Assembly: GCF_013341275.1 (NCBI RefSeq)
Contig: NZ_CP054476.1
Location: 2,840,988-2,904,987, forward strand
Length of the DNA: 64,000 nt
Direction: 5' to 3'
From: Methyloligella sp. GL2
GTDB lineage: Bacteria > Pseudomonadota > Alphaproteobacteria > Rhizobiales > Methyloligellaceae
Below, one piece after another: positions 19,734 through 29,144 of the stretch. The position numbers and the translations under genes are program-made. The stretch's first letter is position 1. Each line of letters opens with the position of its first letter. The notes beneath the pieces were generated by a model that did no database searches, was not told the DNA's origin, and was given only the letters and a program-made list of their open reading frames with translations.

Positions 19734-19970
19734 GTGGTGAAACCGGACCAGTTGCTGCATTTGGTGTTCGGCGGAGAATTGACGGCGGTCGATCAGATCA
19801 CCTTCAAGGACGCAAGCGCACTCGACGTCGTCGGCATTTTTCCCGACTACCAGGCCGCCTATGACGCCTGGAAAGAGGCCAGCCACCGCAATCTGGACGA
19901 CGCCTTGATGCGGTATTTCATCGTCGATCTCTCAGAGCTGATGGTGCCCGACAAAGACAGCGCCGGCTAA
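19734..19970 (+). CDS. DUF4170 protein
   Basis: A protein of about 78 residues with the DUF4170 pattern QLLHLVFGGEL, VVGIFPDYQAAYDAWK and MRYFIVDLSELM. Soluble, function unknown; in Hyphomicrobiales it is a regular member of the lipid A gene neighbourhood. The start is a GTG: 19734 or 19737 both fit, with a GGGAG a few bases upstream. A further in-frame GTG lies at 19719. A hairpin overlaps its stop codon. Confidence 0.85.
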   Translation: MVKPDQLLHLVFGGELTAVDQITFKDASALDVVGIFPDYQAAYDAWKEASHRNLDDALMRYFIVDLSELMVPDKDSAG

Positions 19971-19980
19971 ACGCCGGCGC
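19960..19980 (+). terminator. hairpin enclosing the DUF4170 stop codon
   Basis: GCGCCGGC-TAAAC-GCCGGCGC: perfect eight-base arms with the TAA stop in the five-base loop. No T-run follows. It could slow RNA decay or reduce read-through into the ABC transporter gene 128 bases downstream. Confidence 0.4.
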
Positions 19981-20108
19981 CCGCCTCGCCGGAGCACCCG
20001 CATATGGCCGTCTGCTTCGTTTGGTGTTAGGACCCCAGCCAGCCGGCATGGTAGAAACCGGCATGGGGTTCGGCCCCGGGACTAAATGCCCGAAATCGAG
20101 GGAAATCC

Positions 20109-21968
20109 TTGAAAGATCAGTTGTTCAGTGATGCCCGCGACATTGCGCGCAAGAAGGACGGGCTGGACGCGGACTACACGACCCGCGAGATCGTGGTTCG
20201 CATCTGGCACGAGCATCTGCGCCCGCGTCTCGGCCTGCTTGCCATCGCCACGGCCGCCATGGTGCTCACCGCGGCGACGACGGGCGCGATCCCATTTCTG
20301 ATCCAGACGGCGGCGGACGATGTGTTCGTCGCCAAGAAGCAAGAGATGATCTACTGGGTGACCGGCGGCATCGTCGCGATCACCATCATCAAGGCGCTCG
20401 CCGAATATGTGGCTCAGGTCACGGTTGGCTATCTCGGCCATCGTTTCATCGCCGACTTACGCATCCAGATGTTCGGCCAGTTGACCCGAGCCGATCTCGG
20501 CTGGATCCAGAACGTGCATTCGGGCCGGCTGCTCTCCGGCTTCCTCAACGACTCCAATCTGATCCGCGCCGCCGCCAGCCGCTCGCTGGTGACGCTGGGC
20601 GAAAACTATCTGAAGATCGTCATCCTGGTCGCCACCATGTTCTACATGGATGCGCGCTTCTCGATCCTGATCCTGCTATTCATGCCGGTTGCCTGGGTGC
20701 TGCTCGGGCGGCAGCGGCGCAAGATGCGCAAATCCACCAGCAAGTCGCTGCAGGAGACGGGCGACCTCAGCGCGCTGGTCTCGCAGACCTTGCGGGGGAT
20801 GCGCGTGGTGCGCGCCTACGGGCAAGAGGACAAGGAGAAGTCCCGCGCCGCGACGACGGTCAACCGGGCGCTGGAATTCACCATGCGCGGCATGCGGGCC
20901 CGGGCGCTGTCCAGCCCGTCAGTGGAGCTGCTCACCGGGTGCGGCTTTGCGCTGGCGATCTATTTCGCCGGCACCAAGGGCATCCGCGGCGATCTCACCC
21001 TGGGCCATTTCATGGGCTTCATGACTTCGGCCGTGCTGCTCTACCCGCCGCTGAAGAGCGCTGCCACCTTGCAGACCCAGCTGCAGGAAGGCATGGCCGC
21101 GGCGAGCCGCGTGTTCGGCATCATCGACCTGCGGAGCAAGATGGAAGAAGCGCCGGACGCCAAGCCACTAGCGCTAAGCAAGGGCGCTTTGACTTACGAC
21201 AATGTCAGCTTCGCCTATGAGCGCGGCACGCCGGTGCTGCAAGGCGTCAGCCTTGCCATCGAGCCCGGCAAGACCGTGGCGCTGGTCGGCCCGTCCGGCT
21301 CGGGCAAGAGCACCATGGTCAATCTGGCGCTCCGCTTCTTCGATCCGACCGAGGGCAAGGTCTCGATCGACGGGCAGGATATCGCCCATGTCACCGTCTC
21401 TTCCTTGCGCGACGCCATCGCCCTGGTGACCCAGGACCCGGTGCTGTTCGACGACACGGTGCGGGCGAATATCGCTTACGGCTCGCGGGCGGTGAACGAG
21501 GACGAGGTGATCGCGGCGGCCAAGGCTGCGGCGGCGCACGAGTTCATCAGCAATCTGCCGCAAGGTTACGACACGGTGGTCGGCGAAGCGGGCGCGCTGC
21601 TTTCCGGCGGCGAGCGCCAGCGCGTCGCCATTGCCCGCGCGGTCTATAAGGATGCACCGATCCTGCTGCTCGACGAGCCTACCAGTTCGCTGGACTCCCA
21701 GGCCGAGGCCAAGGTGCAGAAGGCGCTGGAGCAGTTGATGGAAGGCCGCACGGTGCTGATGATCGCCCATCGCCTTTCCACGGTGAAGAAGGCCGACATG
21801 ATCTGCGTGCTGGATCAGGGACGGATCGTGGAGACCGGCCGTCACGAGGAGCTGGTCGCCAAGGGCGGCCTCTACGCACGGCTGCACCGCACGCAATTCG
21901 ATATCGGGGGCGGGTTCGGCGCGGAAGCGGTCGACGACCCGGACGCGGTCGCGATGGCCGGCGAATAG
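20109..21968 (+). CDS. MsbA-like ABC exporter (fused permease-ATPase)
   Basis: A 619-residue half-transporter. A six-helix transmembrane domain (about 35-340) is followed by an ATPase: Walker A GPSGSGKST at 394-402, signature LSGGERQRVAIARA near 498, Walker B ILLLDEPTSSLD near 518 and the switch His in MIAHRLST. The position just before the acyltransferase-WaaA and lpxK genes points to lipid A/LPS-core flipping, as MsbA does, but drug-type substrates cannot be excluded from sequence. It starts with TTG, preceded by GAGGGA. It ends 15 bases before the next gene. Confidence 0.92.
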   Translation: MKDQLFSDARDIARKKDGLDADYTTREIVVRIWHEHLRPRLGLLAIATAAMVLTAATTGAIPFLIQTAADDVFVAKKQEMIYWVTGGIVAITIIKALAEYVAQVTVGYLGHRFIADLRIQMFGQLTRADLGWIQNVHSGRLLSGFLNDSNLIRAAASRSLVTLGENYLKIVILVATMFYMDARFSILILLFMPVAWVLLGRQRRKMRKSTSKSLQETGDLSALVSQTLRGMRVVRAYGQEDKEKSRAATTVNRALEFTMRGMRARALSSPSVELLTGCGFALAIYFAGTKGIRGDLTLGHFMGFMTSAVLLYPPLKSAATLQTQLQEGMAAASRVFGIIDLRSKMEEAPDAKPLALSKGALTYDNVSFAYERGTPVLQGVSLAIEPGKTVALVGPSGSGKSTMVNLALRFFDPTEGKVSIDGQDIAHVTVSSLRDAIALVTQDPVLFDDTVRANIAYGSRAVNEDEVIAAAKAAAAHEFISNLPQGYDTVVGEAGALLSGGERQRVAIARAVYKDAPILLLDEPTSSLDSQAEAKVQKALEQLMEGRTVLMIAHRLSTVKKADMICVLDQGRIVETGRHEELVAKGGLYARLHRTQFDIGGGFGAEAVDDPDAVAMAGE

Positions 21969-21983
21969 GCCCGCGCCGGCGCG

Positions 21984-23984
21984 ATGTCCAAACGTCTGTT
22001 CAGTTCTCCCCGCTTCATGGCAGGGCTCGGGCAACTGGCGGCTTGGTATATCAAGCTGGTCTATCACTCCGCCCGCATCCGCCGCACGCCGGACGATCTG
22101 GACCAAAAGCTGCTCCAGGAAGACCCGCAGATCTTCTGCACCTGGCATGGGCAATTCCTACTGTCGCCGATGATGCGCCCCGATTGGGTGCCGGAGGTGG
22201 TGGCCATGGTGGCGCGCCATGGCGATGCGGAATTCATCGCCGCCGCGCTTAAGCCGTTCGGGACGCATTTCGCCCGCGGGGCCGGGGCGGGAGACCGCAA
22301 GCGCGACCGCGGCGGGGCGCAGGCCTTGCGCGAGGCAGTGCGGGCTCTGGGGCGCGGCGCCACCATCGTGATCACCGCCGATGTGCCGCCGGGTCCTGCA
22401 CGCCGGGCCAGCAAGGGGCTCGTCACCATGGCGCAGCTCTCAGGGAGGCCCATGGTGCCGTTTGCCATGGCGACCAAGCATTTCCTTGCCTTCAAGACTT
22501 GGAGCGCGCTCACCATCAACCTGCCCTTCTCCACCCTCGGCATTGCCGTCGGGGATGCGGTGCGGGTCAAGCGCGACGCGAGCGAGGAGGAGATCGAGGA
22601 GGCGCGGCTTGCCCTCGAAAAGGGCCTGAACGAGGCCATGGCCAAGGCCTATGCCCTGGCCGGGTCGGACGATCCCCTGTCCGAGGCCTATCAGGAGAAG
22701 ATGAACCGCCCCGGCTTGCTGCTGAAGACCTATCGGGCGCTCACCTTCCTCGGCAAACCCTTCGTGCCGGCGCTGCTCGCCTTCCGGGCGCGGCACGGCA
22801 AGGAGGAGACGGAGCACCGGCCAGAGCGCTACGGCATCGCCAGCCTGCCGCGCCCCGACGGTTTCCTGATCTGGTTTCATGCCGCAAGCGTCGGCGAAGC
22901 CAATTCCGTGCTGCCGCTGATCGAGACGCTTTCCGAGGCGCGGCCCGACCTGCGCATCCTGCTCACCACCGGCACCGTGACCTCGGCGATGCTGGCGCGG
23001 GCGCGGCTGCCGAAAACCGCCATCCACCAATATGTGCCGCTGGACAATCAGGATTATATGCGCCGCTTCCTGCAGCATTGGCACCCCGATCTAGCCGTGC
23101 TGATCGAGTCGGAGATCTGGCCCAATCTGCTGTTGGAGGCCAAGCGCGAAAAGGTGCCGCTGGTTCTGATCAACGGGCGAGTGTCGCAGCGCTCCTATCG
23201 CCGCTGGCGCCGGCTTTCCGGTCTCAGCCGCCCGCTGTTCTCCGCCTTCAGCCTGGTCTTGGCGCAGAATTCGGTGATGGCGCGAAACTTCACCAAGCTC
23301 GGCGCGCCGAAAGCCATCGGGGTCGGCAATCTGAAAGCGGATTCGCCGCCGCCGCCGGCAGATCTTCCCGGCCGCACCGCGCTGGAAGAGTCTCTCGCAG
23401 GCCGCACCGTGTTCCTCGCTGCCAGCACCCATGCGGGCGAAGAAGATTTGGTCGCCCGCGCGCATCTTGCCTTGCGCGAGGAGATCCCCGACCTCCTCAC
23501 CATCATCGTGCCGCGCCATCCCGAGCGCGGGCCTGGCATCGTCAAGGAGCTGCAAGGGCTGGGGCTCAGCTCGGCGCTTCGCTCCCGCGGCGCCCTGCCC
23601 TCCAAGTCGATCGACATCTATATCGCCGACACGATCGGCGAGCTCGGCATGTTCTATGCGCAGGCGCCGGTCTCCTTCATCGGCGGCTCGCTGGTGAAAC
23701 ATGGCGGCCAGAACCCGGTGGAGGCGATCAAGCTCGGCTCGGCGGTGCTGACCGGCCCGTCCTGGTATAATTTCCGCGATTCCTATTCGGAGCTGATCGC
23801 GGGCCGAGCCTGCATTCAGGTGGAGGACGCCCCCGGCCTTGCCGACGCGGCGCTGGCGCTTTTACGAAATGGCGAGAAGCGCGAGGCGATGATGAAGCGG
23901 GCCGAGACCTCCGTTCAGGAGATGAGCGGCGCGCTGGAGAAGACCTTGTCCGAACTGCAAGCCTTCCTGCCGCCGGTGAAATAA
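21984..23984 (+). CDS. waaA: fused DUF374 acyltransferase and Kdo transferase
   Basis: A single 666-residue frame joining two enzymes that are usually separate neighbours. Residues 1-225 are a DUF374 lysophospholipid acyltransferase-like domain: TWHGQFLL with His55, ARHGDAEFIA at 78-86 and ITADVPPGPARRASKG at 130-145. Residues 240-666 are WaaA: GLLLKTYRALTFL, WFHAASVGEANSV with the catalytic-base Glu305, LIESEIWPN, and FIGGSLVKHGGQNPVEA. WaaA adds Kdo to lipid A precursor at the inner membrane; the DUF374 part is presumed to acylate a lipid. An ATG at 22701 (Met240) is preceded by AGGAG and would give a normal 427-residue WaaA. lpxK follows after nine bases. Confidence 0.93.
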   Translation: MSKRLFSSPRFMAGLGQLAAWYIKLVYHSARIRRTPDDLDQKLLQEDPQIFCTWHGQFLLSPMMRPDWVPEVVAMVARHGDAEFIAAALKPFGTHFARGAGAGDRKRDRGGAQALREAVRALGRGATIVITADVPPGPARRASKGLVTMAQLSGRPMVPFAMATKHFLAFKTWSALTINLPFSTLGIAVGDAVRVKRDASEEEIEEARLALEKGLNEAMAKAYALAGSDDPLSEAYQEKMNRPGLLLKTYRALTFLGKPFVPALLAFRARHGKEETEHRPERYGIASLPRPDGFLIWFHAASVGEANSVLPLIETLSEARPDLRILLTTGTVTSAMLARARLPKTAIHQYVPLDNQDYMRRFLQHWHPDLAVLIESEIWPNLLLEAKREKVPLVLINGRVSQRSYRRWRRLSGLSRPLFSAFSLVLAQNSVMARNFTKLGAPKAIGVGNLKADSPPPPADLPGRTALEESLAGRTVFLAASTHAGEEDLVARAHLALREEIPDLLTIIVPRHPERGPGIVKELQGLGLSSALRSRGALPSKSIDIYIADTIGELGMFYAQAPVSFIGGSLVKHGGQNPVEAIKLGSAVLTGPSWYNFRDSYSELIAGRACIQVEDAPGLADAALALLRNGEKREAMMKRAETSVQEMSGALEKTLSELQAFLPPVK

Positions 23985-23993
23985 AGAGGCACT

Positions 23994-25010
23994 ATGAGAC
24001 AGACCCCCAGCTGGTGGTACGGGGAGCGGGGCTTGGTTTCCTCGCTGCTTTCTCCCATCGCGACGATCTACGGCAATATGGCCGCGAAGAAATCGGCCGG
24101 CGTGACGCCTTACGTGTCGCGGCTGCCGGTGATCTGCGTCGGCAATTACACCGCCGGCGGCGGCGGCAAGACGCCGACTGCCATCGCCATCGCGGACGTT
24201 TTGAAGATCGCCGGCGAAACGCCCGCCTTCCTGACCCGGGGCTATGGCGGCAAGGCGGAAGGTCCCACCATCGTCACCACCGATATGGATGCGGCGGATG
24301 TGGGCGATGAGCCTTTGCTGCTGGCCGAGCATGCGCCGACCGTGGTCTCAGCCGACCGGGAAAAGGGCGCGCAGGTGATCGAGACGCTGGAGGCGAGCGT
24401 CATCATCATGGATGACGGGTTCCAGAACCCGTCGCTGCACAAAGATCTCGCGGTGATCGCCATCGATGCGCGGGCCGGTATCGGCAACGGCATGCTTATC
24501 CCGGCAGGGCCGTTGCGGGCGCCGCTGGAGGAGCAGATCGCCAAGACCGACGCACTGGTCGTGGTCGGTGAAGGGACCAAGGCGGATAAGGTCGCCGCGC
24601 AAATGATCGCCGCCGGCAAGCCTGTGCTGAAGGCGCGCATCGAGCCGACACAGGATACCCGCTGGCTTTCGGTGCTGCCGGTGATCGCCTTCGCCGGCAT
24701 CGCCCGGCCGGAGAAGTTCTTCGCCACGCTCGGCCAGGCCGGCGGACGCATCGAGGGCAAGCAGGTCTTCCCCGATCATCACCGCTACACCGCCAAAGAG
24801 GCGCAGGCGCTGCTCGATCAGGCGCAGGAGAAGAGCTGCATGCTGGTGACCACCCAGAAAGATTGGGTGCGGCTGCCGGACGACCGCGAGACGCCGCAGG
24901 GCGAGCTGAAATTCCGCTCCCGCCCGCTTGCCATCGCCATCCGCATCGGCGACGAGGCGGCGCTGGGCGACCTTGTAATGGCTGCGGTGAAGACGAAGCG
25001 CGGGGCTTAG
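23994..25010 (+). CDS. lpxK: tetraacyldisaccharide 4'-kinase
   Basis: A 338-residue inner-membrane-associated kinase that phosphorylates the 4' position of the lipid A disaccharide. The Walker A is CVGNYTAGGGGKTPTAI near 44-60, and the LpxK blocks FLTRGYGG, DDGFQNPSLHKD and FPDHHRYTAKEA are present. An AGAGG precedes the ATG. It completes the MsbA-like / WaaA / LpxK group; the next gene on this strand is far away. It is followed by a palindromic repeat element. Confidence 0.96.
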   Translation: MRQTPSWWYGERGLVSSLLSPIATIYGNMAAKKSAGVTPYVSRLPVICVGNYTAGGGGKTPTAIAIADVLKIAGETPAFLTRGYGGKAEGPTIVTTDMDAADVGDEPLLLAEHAPTVVSADREKGAQVIETLEASVIIMDDGFQNPSLHKDLAVIAIDARAGIGNGMLIPAGPLRAPLEEQIAKTDALVVVGEGTKADKVAAQMIAAGKPVLKARIEPTQDTRWLSVLPVIAFAGIARPEKFFATLGQAGGRIEGKQVFPDHHRYTAKEAQALLDQAQEKSCMLVTTQKDWVRLPDDRETPQGELKFRSRPLAIAIRIGDEAALGDLVMAAVKTKRGA

Positions 25011-25036
25011 TTTCACAGCGACCGCGTCCCTCTCCT

Positions 25037-25201
25037 TCGTAATGCCCGGACTTGATCCGGGCATCCACGCCGTTACAGCGCAGCATATGCCAGCGCGCAT
25101 CGCTTACTTCCGCGCAAGCCGAGAGGCAACGGCATGGATTGCCACCCGGATCCGGCTTCGCCGGTCCGGGCGCAGGCTCACGTCAAGCCCGGCAATGACG
25201 A
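25037..25201. repeat. REPIN-like element, family 1 copy A
   Basis: About 165 bases between lpxK and the DUF2093 gene. Each end is a palindrome of the type ATGCCCGGACTTGATCCGGG, and the two ends are inverted copies of each other that both finish in an (A/C)GCCGTT-type motif toward the middle. The right end carries an extra about 30-base GC-rich segment (CCGGCTTCGCCGG). A related copy in opposite orientation lies at 35791-35951. No gene is seen in the element. Confidence 0.75.
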
Positions 25202-25232
25202 TGATCTTGGAAATGGGCAGAACCCAACTCCG

Positions 25233-25451
25233 CTACTTCGCGTGGGTCTCGCGGTAGCGCTGCAGCGAGGTGGCGGCGTCGAGATAGGGCTCCTGCAGCT
25301 CGACGCTCCAGTAGCGCAGCTCCTCCAGCGGGATCGCCTTGCCGGTGACGGCGCAGCGCACGAAATCGCCGGGCGAGAGCACCTGCACCTCGCCATCGAG
25401 ATATTTCAGCTTGGCTTCGCCTTTGAAGCCGAGACGTTCGAAGCGATTCAT
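25233..25451 (-). CDS. DUF2093 protein
   Basis: A 72-residue protein with the DUF2093 pattern: RLGFKGEAKLKYLDGEVQVL, PGDFVRCAVTGKAIPLEELRYWSVELQE and a final YLDA. Small, soluble, function unknown; in Hyphomicrobiales it commonly follows lpxK. Here it is convergent to lpxK. GTG at 25454 and ATG at 25451 are adjacent start options; I use the ATG. Confidence 0.88.
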   Translation of the reverse strand: MNRFERLGFKGEAKLKYLDGEVQVLSPGDFVRCAVTGKAIPLEELRYWSVELQEPYLDAATSLQRYRETHAK

Positions 25452-25536
25452 CACGGGTGGAAGACTTTCTTACGCTGAGCCGATGGATTTTCGCCGAACA
25501 CCATAGCGCCCGAAATGCGAAACCGCCAGATCGCCG

Positions 25537-27174
25537 CTAAAGCAGGGTGCCCTGCTTGTCCGGCGTTTTATCGGGCGATTTACCGGACGGCTTCGATGCG
25601 GATTTCGCCGTCTCGGGTTTTGTCGGCGCTTTGGCCTCGGGCCCGGAATGCTCAGGGCGGGAGGAACTCCCGCCCTTTCGGTCCGCCACGGCTTCCTCGG
25701 CCCGAGCCCCTACATGGCCATCGGCAAGCTGGATATCAAGCAGTTCGCCGGAATGAATTCGGCTGGCACTGCGGACCACGGTGCCGGCCTCGTCGCGCAC
25801 CAGAGCAAAACCGCGGGCCAGCACATTCTCCGGACCGAGCGAACTCAGGAGCTTGGCCTGCTCCTCGAGGCGGCGGCGCTTCAGCTTCGTTTCGGCGATC
25901 AGCCCGCGCGCCATGTCGCGGCTGCCGACATTGAGCCGGTCGCGTGCGGTGCGCAGCTTTCCGGACAGAAGATGCGGCCGGAGCCGCGCGGCCCGCTCCA
26001 GATGCCTTCGATGCTCGCGCGCATTGGCGAAGAGCGAGGGCGGCAGGCGGCGAGCCAGCGCATCGAAATGCTGGCGCGGCGCGGTAATGAGTTGGGAGAG
26101 GCGCGGCAGCCGGGTCGCGGTCGCCATGTAGGAATGACGGGCGCGGTGGATATTGGTGCCAAGGCCCCGAGCGAGCCGCGCGGCAACGGCATCGAAATGC
26201 TGCCGCGGCAGTGCCAGGATCGCTGCCGCCTTGGGAATACCGCGGGAGGCGGCAAGGAAGCGGCTCTTATGCCCCTCCACCCCCCGGCGGAGATGGCTGA
26301 GCATGCGAAGCCCATAGCCGGAAATCTGCAAGGAGAGGTCGGCGCGCACCGGCACGGCGCGCTCGGCGGCGGCAGTCGGCGTCGGGGCACGGTGATCGGC
26401 GATGTAATCGATCAGGGTCCAGTCGGTCTCGTGGCCGACGGCGGAGATCAGCGGAATGGTGCTTGCTGCCGCGGCACGGGCCACCTCCTCCTCGTTGAAG
26501 CCCCAGAGATCCTCCAAGCTGCCGCCGCCACGGGCGACGATGAGAAGATCGGGGCGCGGGAAAGCCCCGCCGGCGCCAACCGCGTTGAAGGCCTCGATGG
26601 CAGCGGCGACCTCGGCTGCACTGGTCTCGCCCTGCACCCGCACCGGCCAGACGATGACATGGCTGGGGAAGCGGTCTTCCAGACGGTGCAGGATATCGCG
26701 GATCACCGAACCGGTGGGCGAGGTGACGACGCCGATCACCCGCGGCAGGAAGGGCAGCGGTTTTTTGCGCGCCTCGTCGAATAGGCCCTCGGCGGCGAGT
26801 CTTTTCTTGCGCTCTTCCAGAAGTGCCATCAGCGCGCCGATGCCGGCGGGCTCGAGCTGCTCGATGACGATCTGATATTTGGAGCGGCCGGGATAGGTGG
26901 TGATCTTGCCGGTGGCGATCACCTCCAACCCCTCTTCCGGCTTGAACTTCAACCTTCCATAGGTGGAGCGCCAGCACACCGCATCGATCGCCGCCTTCTC
27001 GTCCTTCAGGGTGAAATAGGCATGGCCCGAGGCGTGCTGGCCGCGGAAGCCGGAAATCTCGCCGCGCAGGCGCACATGGCCATAGGCATCCTCCACCGTG
27101 CGCTTTAAGGAGAAGGCGAGCTCGGAGACGGAGTACTCGACGAGGTTGCTTTTGAAATCGGTCGAATCGGGCAT
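25537..27174 (-). CDS. xseA: exodeoxyribonuclease VII large subunit
   Basis: A 545-residue nuclease subunit. An N-terminal OB fold ([31 protein letters not shown], shown here only as a location at about 12-42) precedes the catalytic domain with [34 protein letters not shown] and [16 protein letters not shown], then a long helical region (about 270-470) and a charged Lys/Pro-rich tail that is longer than in E. coli. With XseB it degrades single-stranded DNA. It is divergent from purD across 109 bases. Confidence 0.96.
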   Translation of the reverse strand: MPDSTDFKSNLVEYSVSELAFSLKRTVEDAYGHVRLRGEISGFRGQHASGHAYFTLKDEKAAIDAVCWRSTYGRLKFKPEEGLEVIATGKITTYPGRSKYQIVIEQLEPAGIGALMALLEERKKRLAAEGLFDEARKKPLPFLPRVIGVVTSPTGSVIRDILHRLEDRFPSHVIVWPVRVQGETSAAEVAAAIEAFNAVGAGGAFPRPDLLIVARGGGSLEDLWGFNEEEVARAAAASTIPLISAVGHETDWTLIDYIADHRAPTPTAAAERAVPVRADLSLQISGYGLRMLSHLRRGVEGHKSRFLAASRGIPKAAAILALPRQHFDAVAARLARGLGTNIHRARHSYMATATRLPRLSQLITAPRQHFDALARRLPPSLFANAREHRRHLERAARLRPHLLSGKLRTARDRLNVGSRDMARGLIAETKLKRRRLEEQAKLLSSLGPENVLARGFALVRDEAGTVVRSASRIHSGELLDIQLADGHVGARAEEAVADRKGGSSSRPEHSGPEAKAPTKPETAKSASKPSGKSPDKTPDKQGTLL

Positions 27175-27283
27175 TCCACAGCCTGGCTTGGTTTTGCGCC
27201 GGAAAGCGCGCTAAGAACGCGCGGGCGCGTTCGGCGAAACTAGCAAGCGCGCGGATAAAACAACAGGCGAGGAGCGTAAAGCG

Positions 27284-28549
27284 TTGAAGGTTCTTGTGAT
27301 CGGATCGGGGGGACGGGAGCACGCGCTGTGCTGGAAGCTGGCGCAGTCGCCACTGCTGGAGACGCTTTACTGCGCGCCGGGAAATGCCGGCATCGCCAAG
27401 GTCGCCGAATGCCTTGCACTGGATGCCGCCGACCACGAGGCGGTGATCGCCTTCTGCAAGGAGACCGATATCGGCTTGGTGGTGATCGGGCCGGAGGCGC
27501 CGCTGGTGGCGGGGCTGACCGACGATCTGGAAGCGGCCGGCATCAAGGTGTTCGGTCCCTCCAAGAACGCCTCCCAGCTGGAAGGCTCCAAATACTTCAC
27601 CAAGGCGCTTTGCGACTACGCCAAGATCCCGACGGCGGCTTACGGCAAGTTCGACACCGCTTCGGAGGCCCGCACCTATCTGGAGACCCACGATCTGCCG
27701 GTGGTGATCAAGGCGGACGGGCTCGCCGCCGGCAAGGGCGTCACCATCGCGCACGATGCCGGCCAGGCCTTGCGGGCGATCCATGCCTGCTTCTCCGGCG
27801 AATATGGCGAGCCCTGCTCTGTGGTGATCGAGGAGTTTCTGGAGGGCGAAGAGGCGAGCTTCTTCGTCCTCACCGACGGCAAGACCATCCTGCCGCTGGC
27901 CACGGCCCAGGATCACAAGCGCGCCTTCGACGGCGATGAGGGGCCGAATACCGGCGGCATGGGGGCCTATTCCCCTGCCCCGGTGATGACCGATGCGGTG
28001 ATCGCCCGCACCATGAAAGAGATCATCGAGCCCAGCGTTGCGGCGATGGCCAAGGTGGAGATGCCGTTCAAGGGCGTGCTCTATGCCGGGCTGATGATCG
28101 AGGACGGGCAGCCGAAGCTGATCGAATACAATGTCCGCTTTGGCGACCCGGAATGCCAGGCGTTGATGATGCGGCTCGATTCAGACCTGCTGCCGGCCCT
28201 GCTGGCTGTGGCCGAAGGCAAGCTGGAGGATGTCTCGCTCGATTGGCATGACGGCGCCAGCCTCTGCGTGGTGATGGCGGCGGAGGGCTATCCCGGCGCT
28301 TACGAGAAGGGCTCGGAGATCAAGGGGCTGGATGCGGCCGATGCCGAGCCGGACGTCACCGTGTTCCATGCCGGCACCAAAGCTGATGGGGACAAGGTAC
28401 TGGCCAATGGCGGGCGGGTGCTCGGCGTCACGGCGCGGGGGGCTTCCATCGAGGACGCCCAGAAAAAAGCCTATGCGGCCGTCGCCAAGATCGACTGGCC
28501 GGAAGGTTTCTACCGCAAGGATATCGGCTGGCGGGCTTTGGGGCGGTAG
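27284..28549 (+). CDS. purD: phosphoribosylamine-glycine ligase
   Basis: A 421-residue ATP-grasp enzyme, second step of purine synthesis. [18 protein letters not shown] opens the protein, [17 protein letters not shown] lies near 145-161, and [15 protein letters not shown] and [14 protein letters not shown] give the ATP/Mg site. The start codon is TTG at 27284 with GAGGAG upstream, which is a strong ribosome site and decides the start. No partner purine genes are adjacent. Confidence 0.97.
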   Translation: MKVLVIGSGGREHALCWKLAQSPLLETLYCAPGNAGIAKVAECLALDAADHEAVIAFCKETDIGLVVIGPEAPLVAGLTDDLEAAGIKVFGPSKNASQLEGSKYFTKALCDYAKIPTAAYGKFDTASEARTYLETHDLPVVIKADGLAAGKGVTIAHDAGQALRAIHACFSGEYGEPCSVVIEEFLEGEEASFFVLTDGKTILPLATAQDHKRAFDGDEGPNTGGMGAYSPAPVMTDAVIARTMKEIIEPSVAAMAKVEMPFKGVLYAGLMIEDGQPKLIEYNVRFGDPECQALMMRLDSDLLPALLAVAEGKLEDVSLDWHDGASLCVVMAAEGYPGAYEKGSEIKGLDAADAEPDVTVFHAGTKADGDKVLANGGRVLGVTARGASIEDAQKKAYAAVAKIDWPEGFYRKDIGWRALGR

Positions 28550-28619
28550 GCACGCTCTGCTTGCAACTTATCGTGCATTCCCGCTAGAAGCGATCTTCTT
28601 AGGATGGGAGGATCGACTT

Positions 28620-28829
28620 ATGGATGTGAAGATCAAGACCTTTGACGTTGATATGAACGTCAAGAACAATGGCGTGGAATTCGAAGTTCGTCGGCCGAAC
28701 GGCGGTGAGCATCTCGGCGACCTTATTCTACAGAAGGGGCATCTGGTCTGGTGCAAAGGGCGTACGCATCGAGAAAATGGCGTCAGAATTACTTGGCAGA
28801 GGTTTATCGATTGGGCAGAGAACCTTTAG
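28620..28829 (+). CDS. small conserved hypothetical protein
   Basis: A 69-residue soluble protein beginning MDVKIKTFDVDMNVKNNG. It alternates charged and hydrophobic residues as short beta strands would (EFEVRRPNG, LGDLILQKGHLVWCKG) and ends with an amphipathic helix TWQRFIDWAENL. Basic residues dominate the middle. A GGGAGGA eight bases before the ATG makes translation likely. I have seen similar short proteins in rhizobia without an assigned function; none is proposed here. The gene is less GC-biased than its neighbours. Confidence 0.75.
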   Translation: MDVKIKTFDVDMNVKNNGVEFEVRRPNGGEHLGDLILQKGHLVWCKGRTHRENGVRITWQRFIDWAENL

Positions 28830-28855
28830 GCACAGCTCCAACTACGCCCCTCGTC

Positions 28856-28884
28856 GTCATGCCCGGACTTGACCCGGGCATGAC
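28856..28884. repeat. palindrome, family 1 half element
   Basis: GTCATGCCCGG-ACTTGAC-CCGGGCATGAC: perfect 11-base arms, 27 bases after the small gene. It matches the ends of the family 1 elements at 25037, 35539 and 35791 and may also act as a 3' hairpin of the upstream mRNA. Confidence 0.75.
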
Positions 28885-28920
28885 GAAGGAGAGAGGGACG
28901 AGGCCCGTTTCCCCTGCTCC

Positions 28921-28996
28921 GTCATACCGGCAACAGCCGGTATCCAGCTTCAAGCGCCGAGCCGGCCTGCTGGATTCCGGCTTGCGCCGGAATGAC
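28921..28996. repeat. REPIN-like element, family 2 copy A
   Basis: A 76-base element whose ends, GTCATACCGGC...GCCGGTATCCAGC and GCTGGATTCCGGC...GCCGGAATGAC, are inverted versions of one palindrome. Related copies lie at 35441-35518 and 54841-54915. The remaining bases from 28997 to 29144 contain a GC-rich stretch with short dyads and no gene. Confidence 0.75.
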
Positions 28997-29144
28997 GCCC
29001 CTCGTGAGAAAGGCGCCGCAAGCGGCGCGCCTCGGGGTGACCGTTTCGGACAGTCACGCCCTCCTCGAACACGCAAAAATTTCGCGTCAGATGGAGCTAT
29101 TAAGGTGAACGCTAAATCTTTGGTCACGCTTTTGTGCAATACCG

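Noticed and set aside
21984-23984. The DUF374-WaaA joint as a sequencing frameshift or missed stop.
   Set aside because: Both halves are in one frame with coding-like codon use through the linker, and all conserved blocks are intact on both sides. I keep it as a fusion but list reads as the check.
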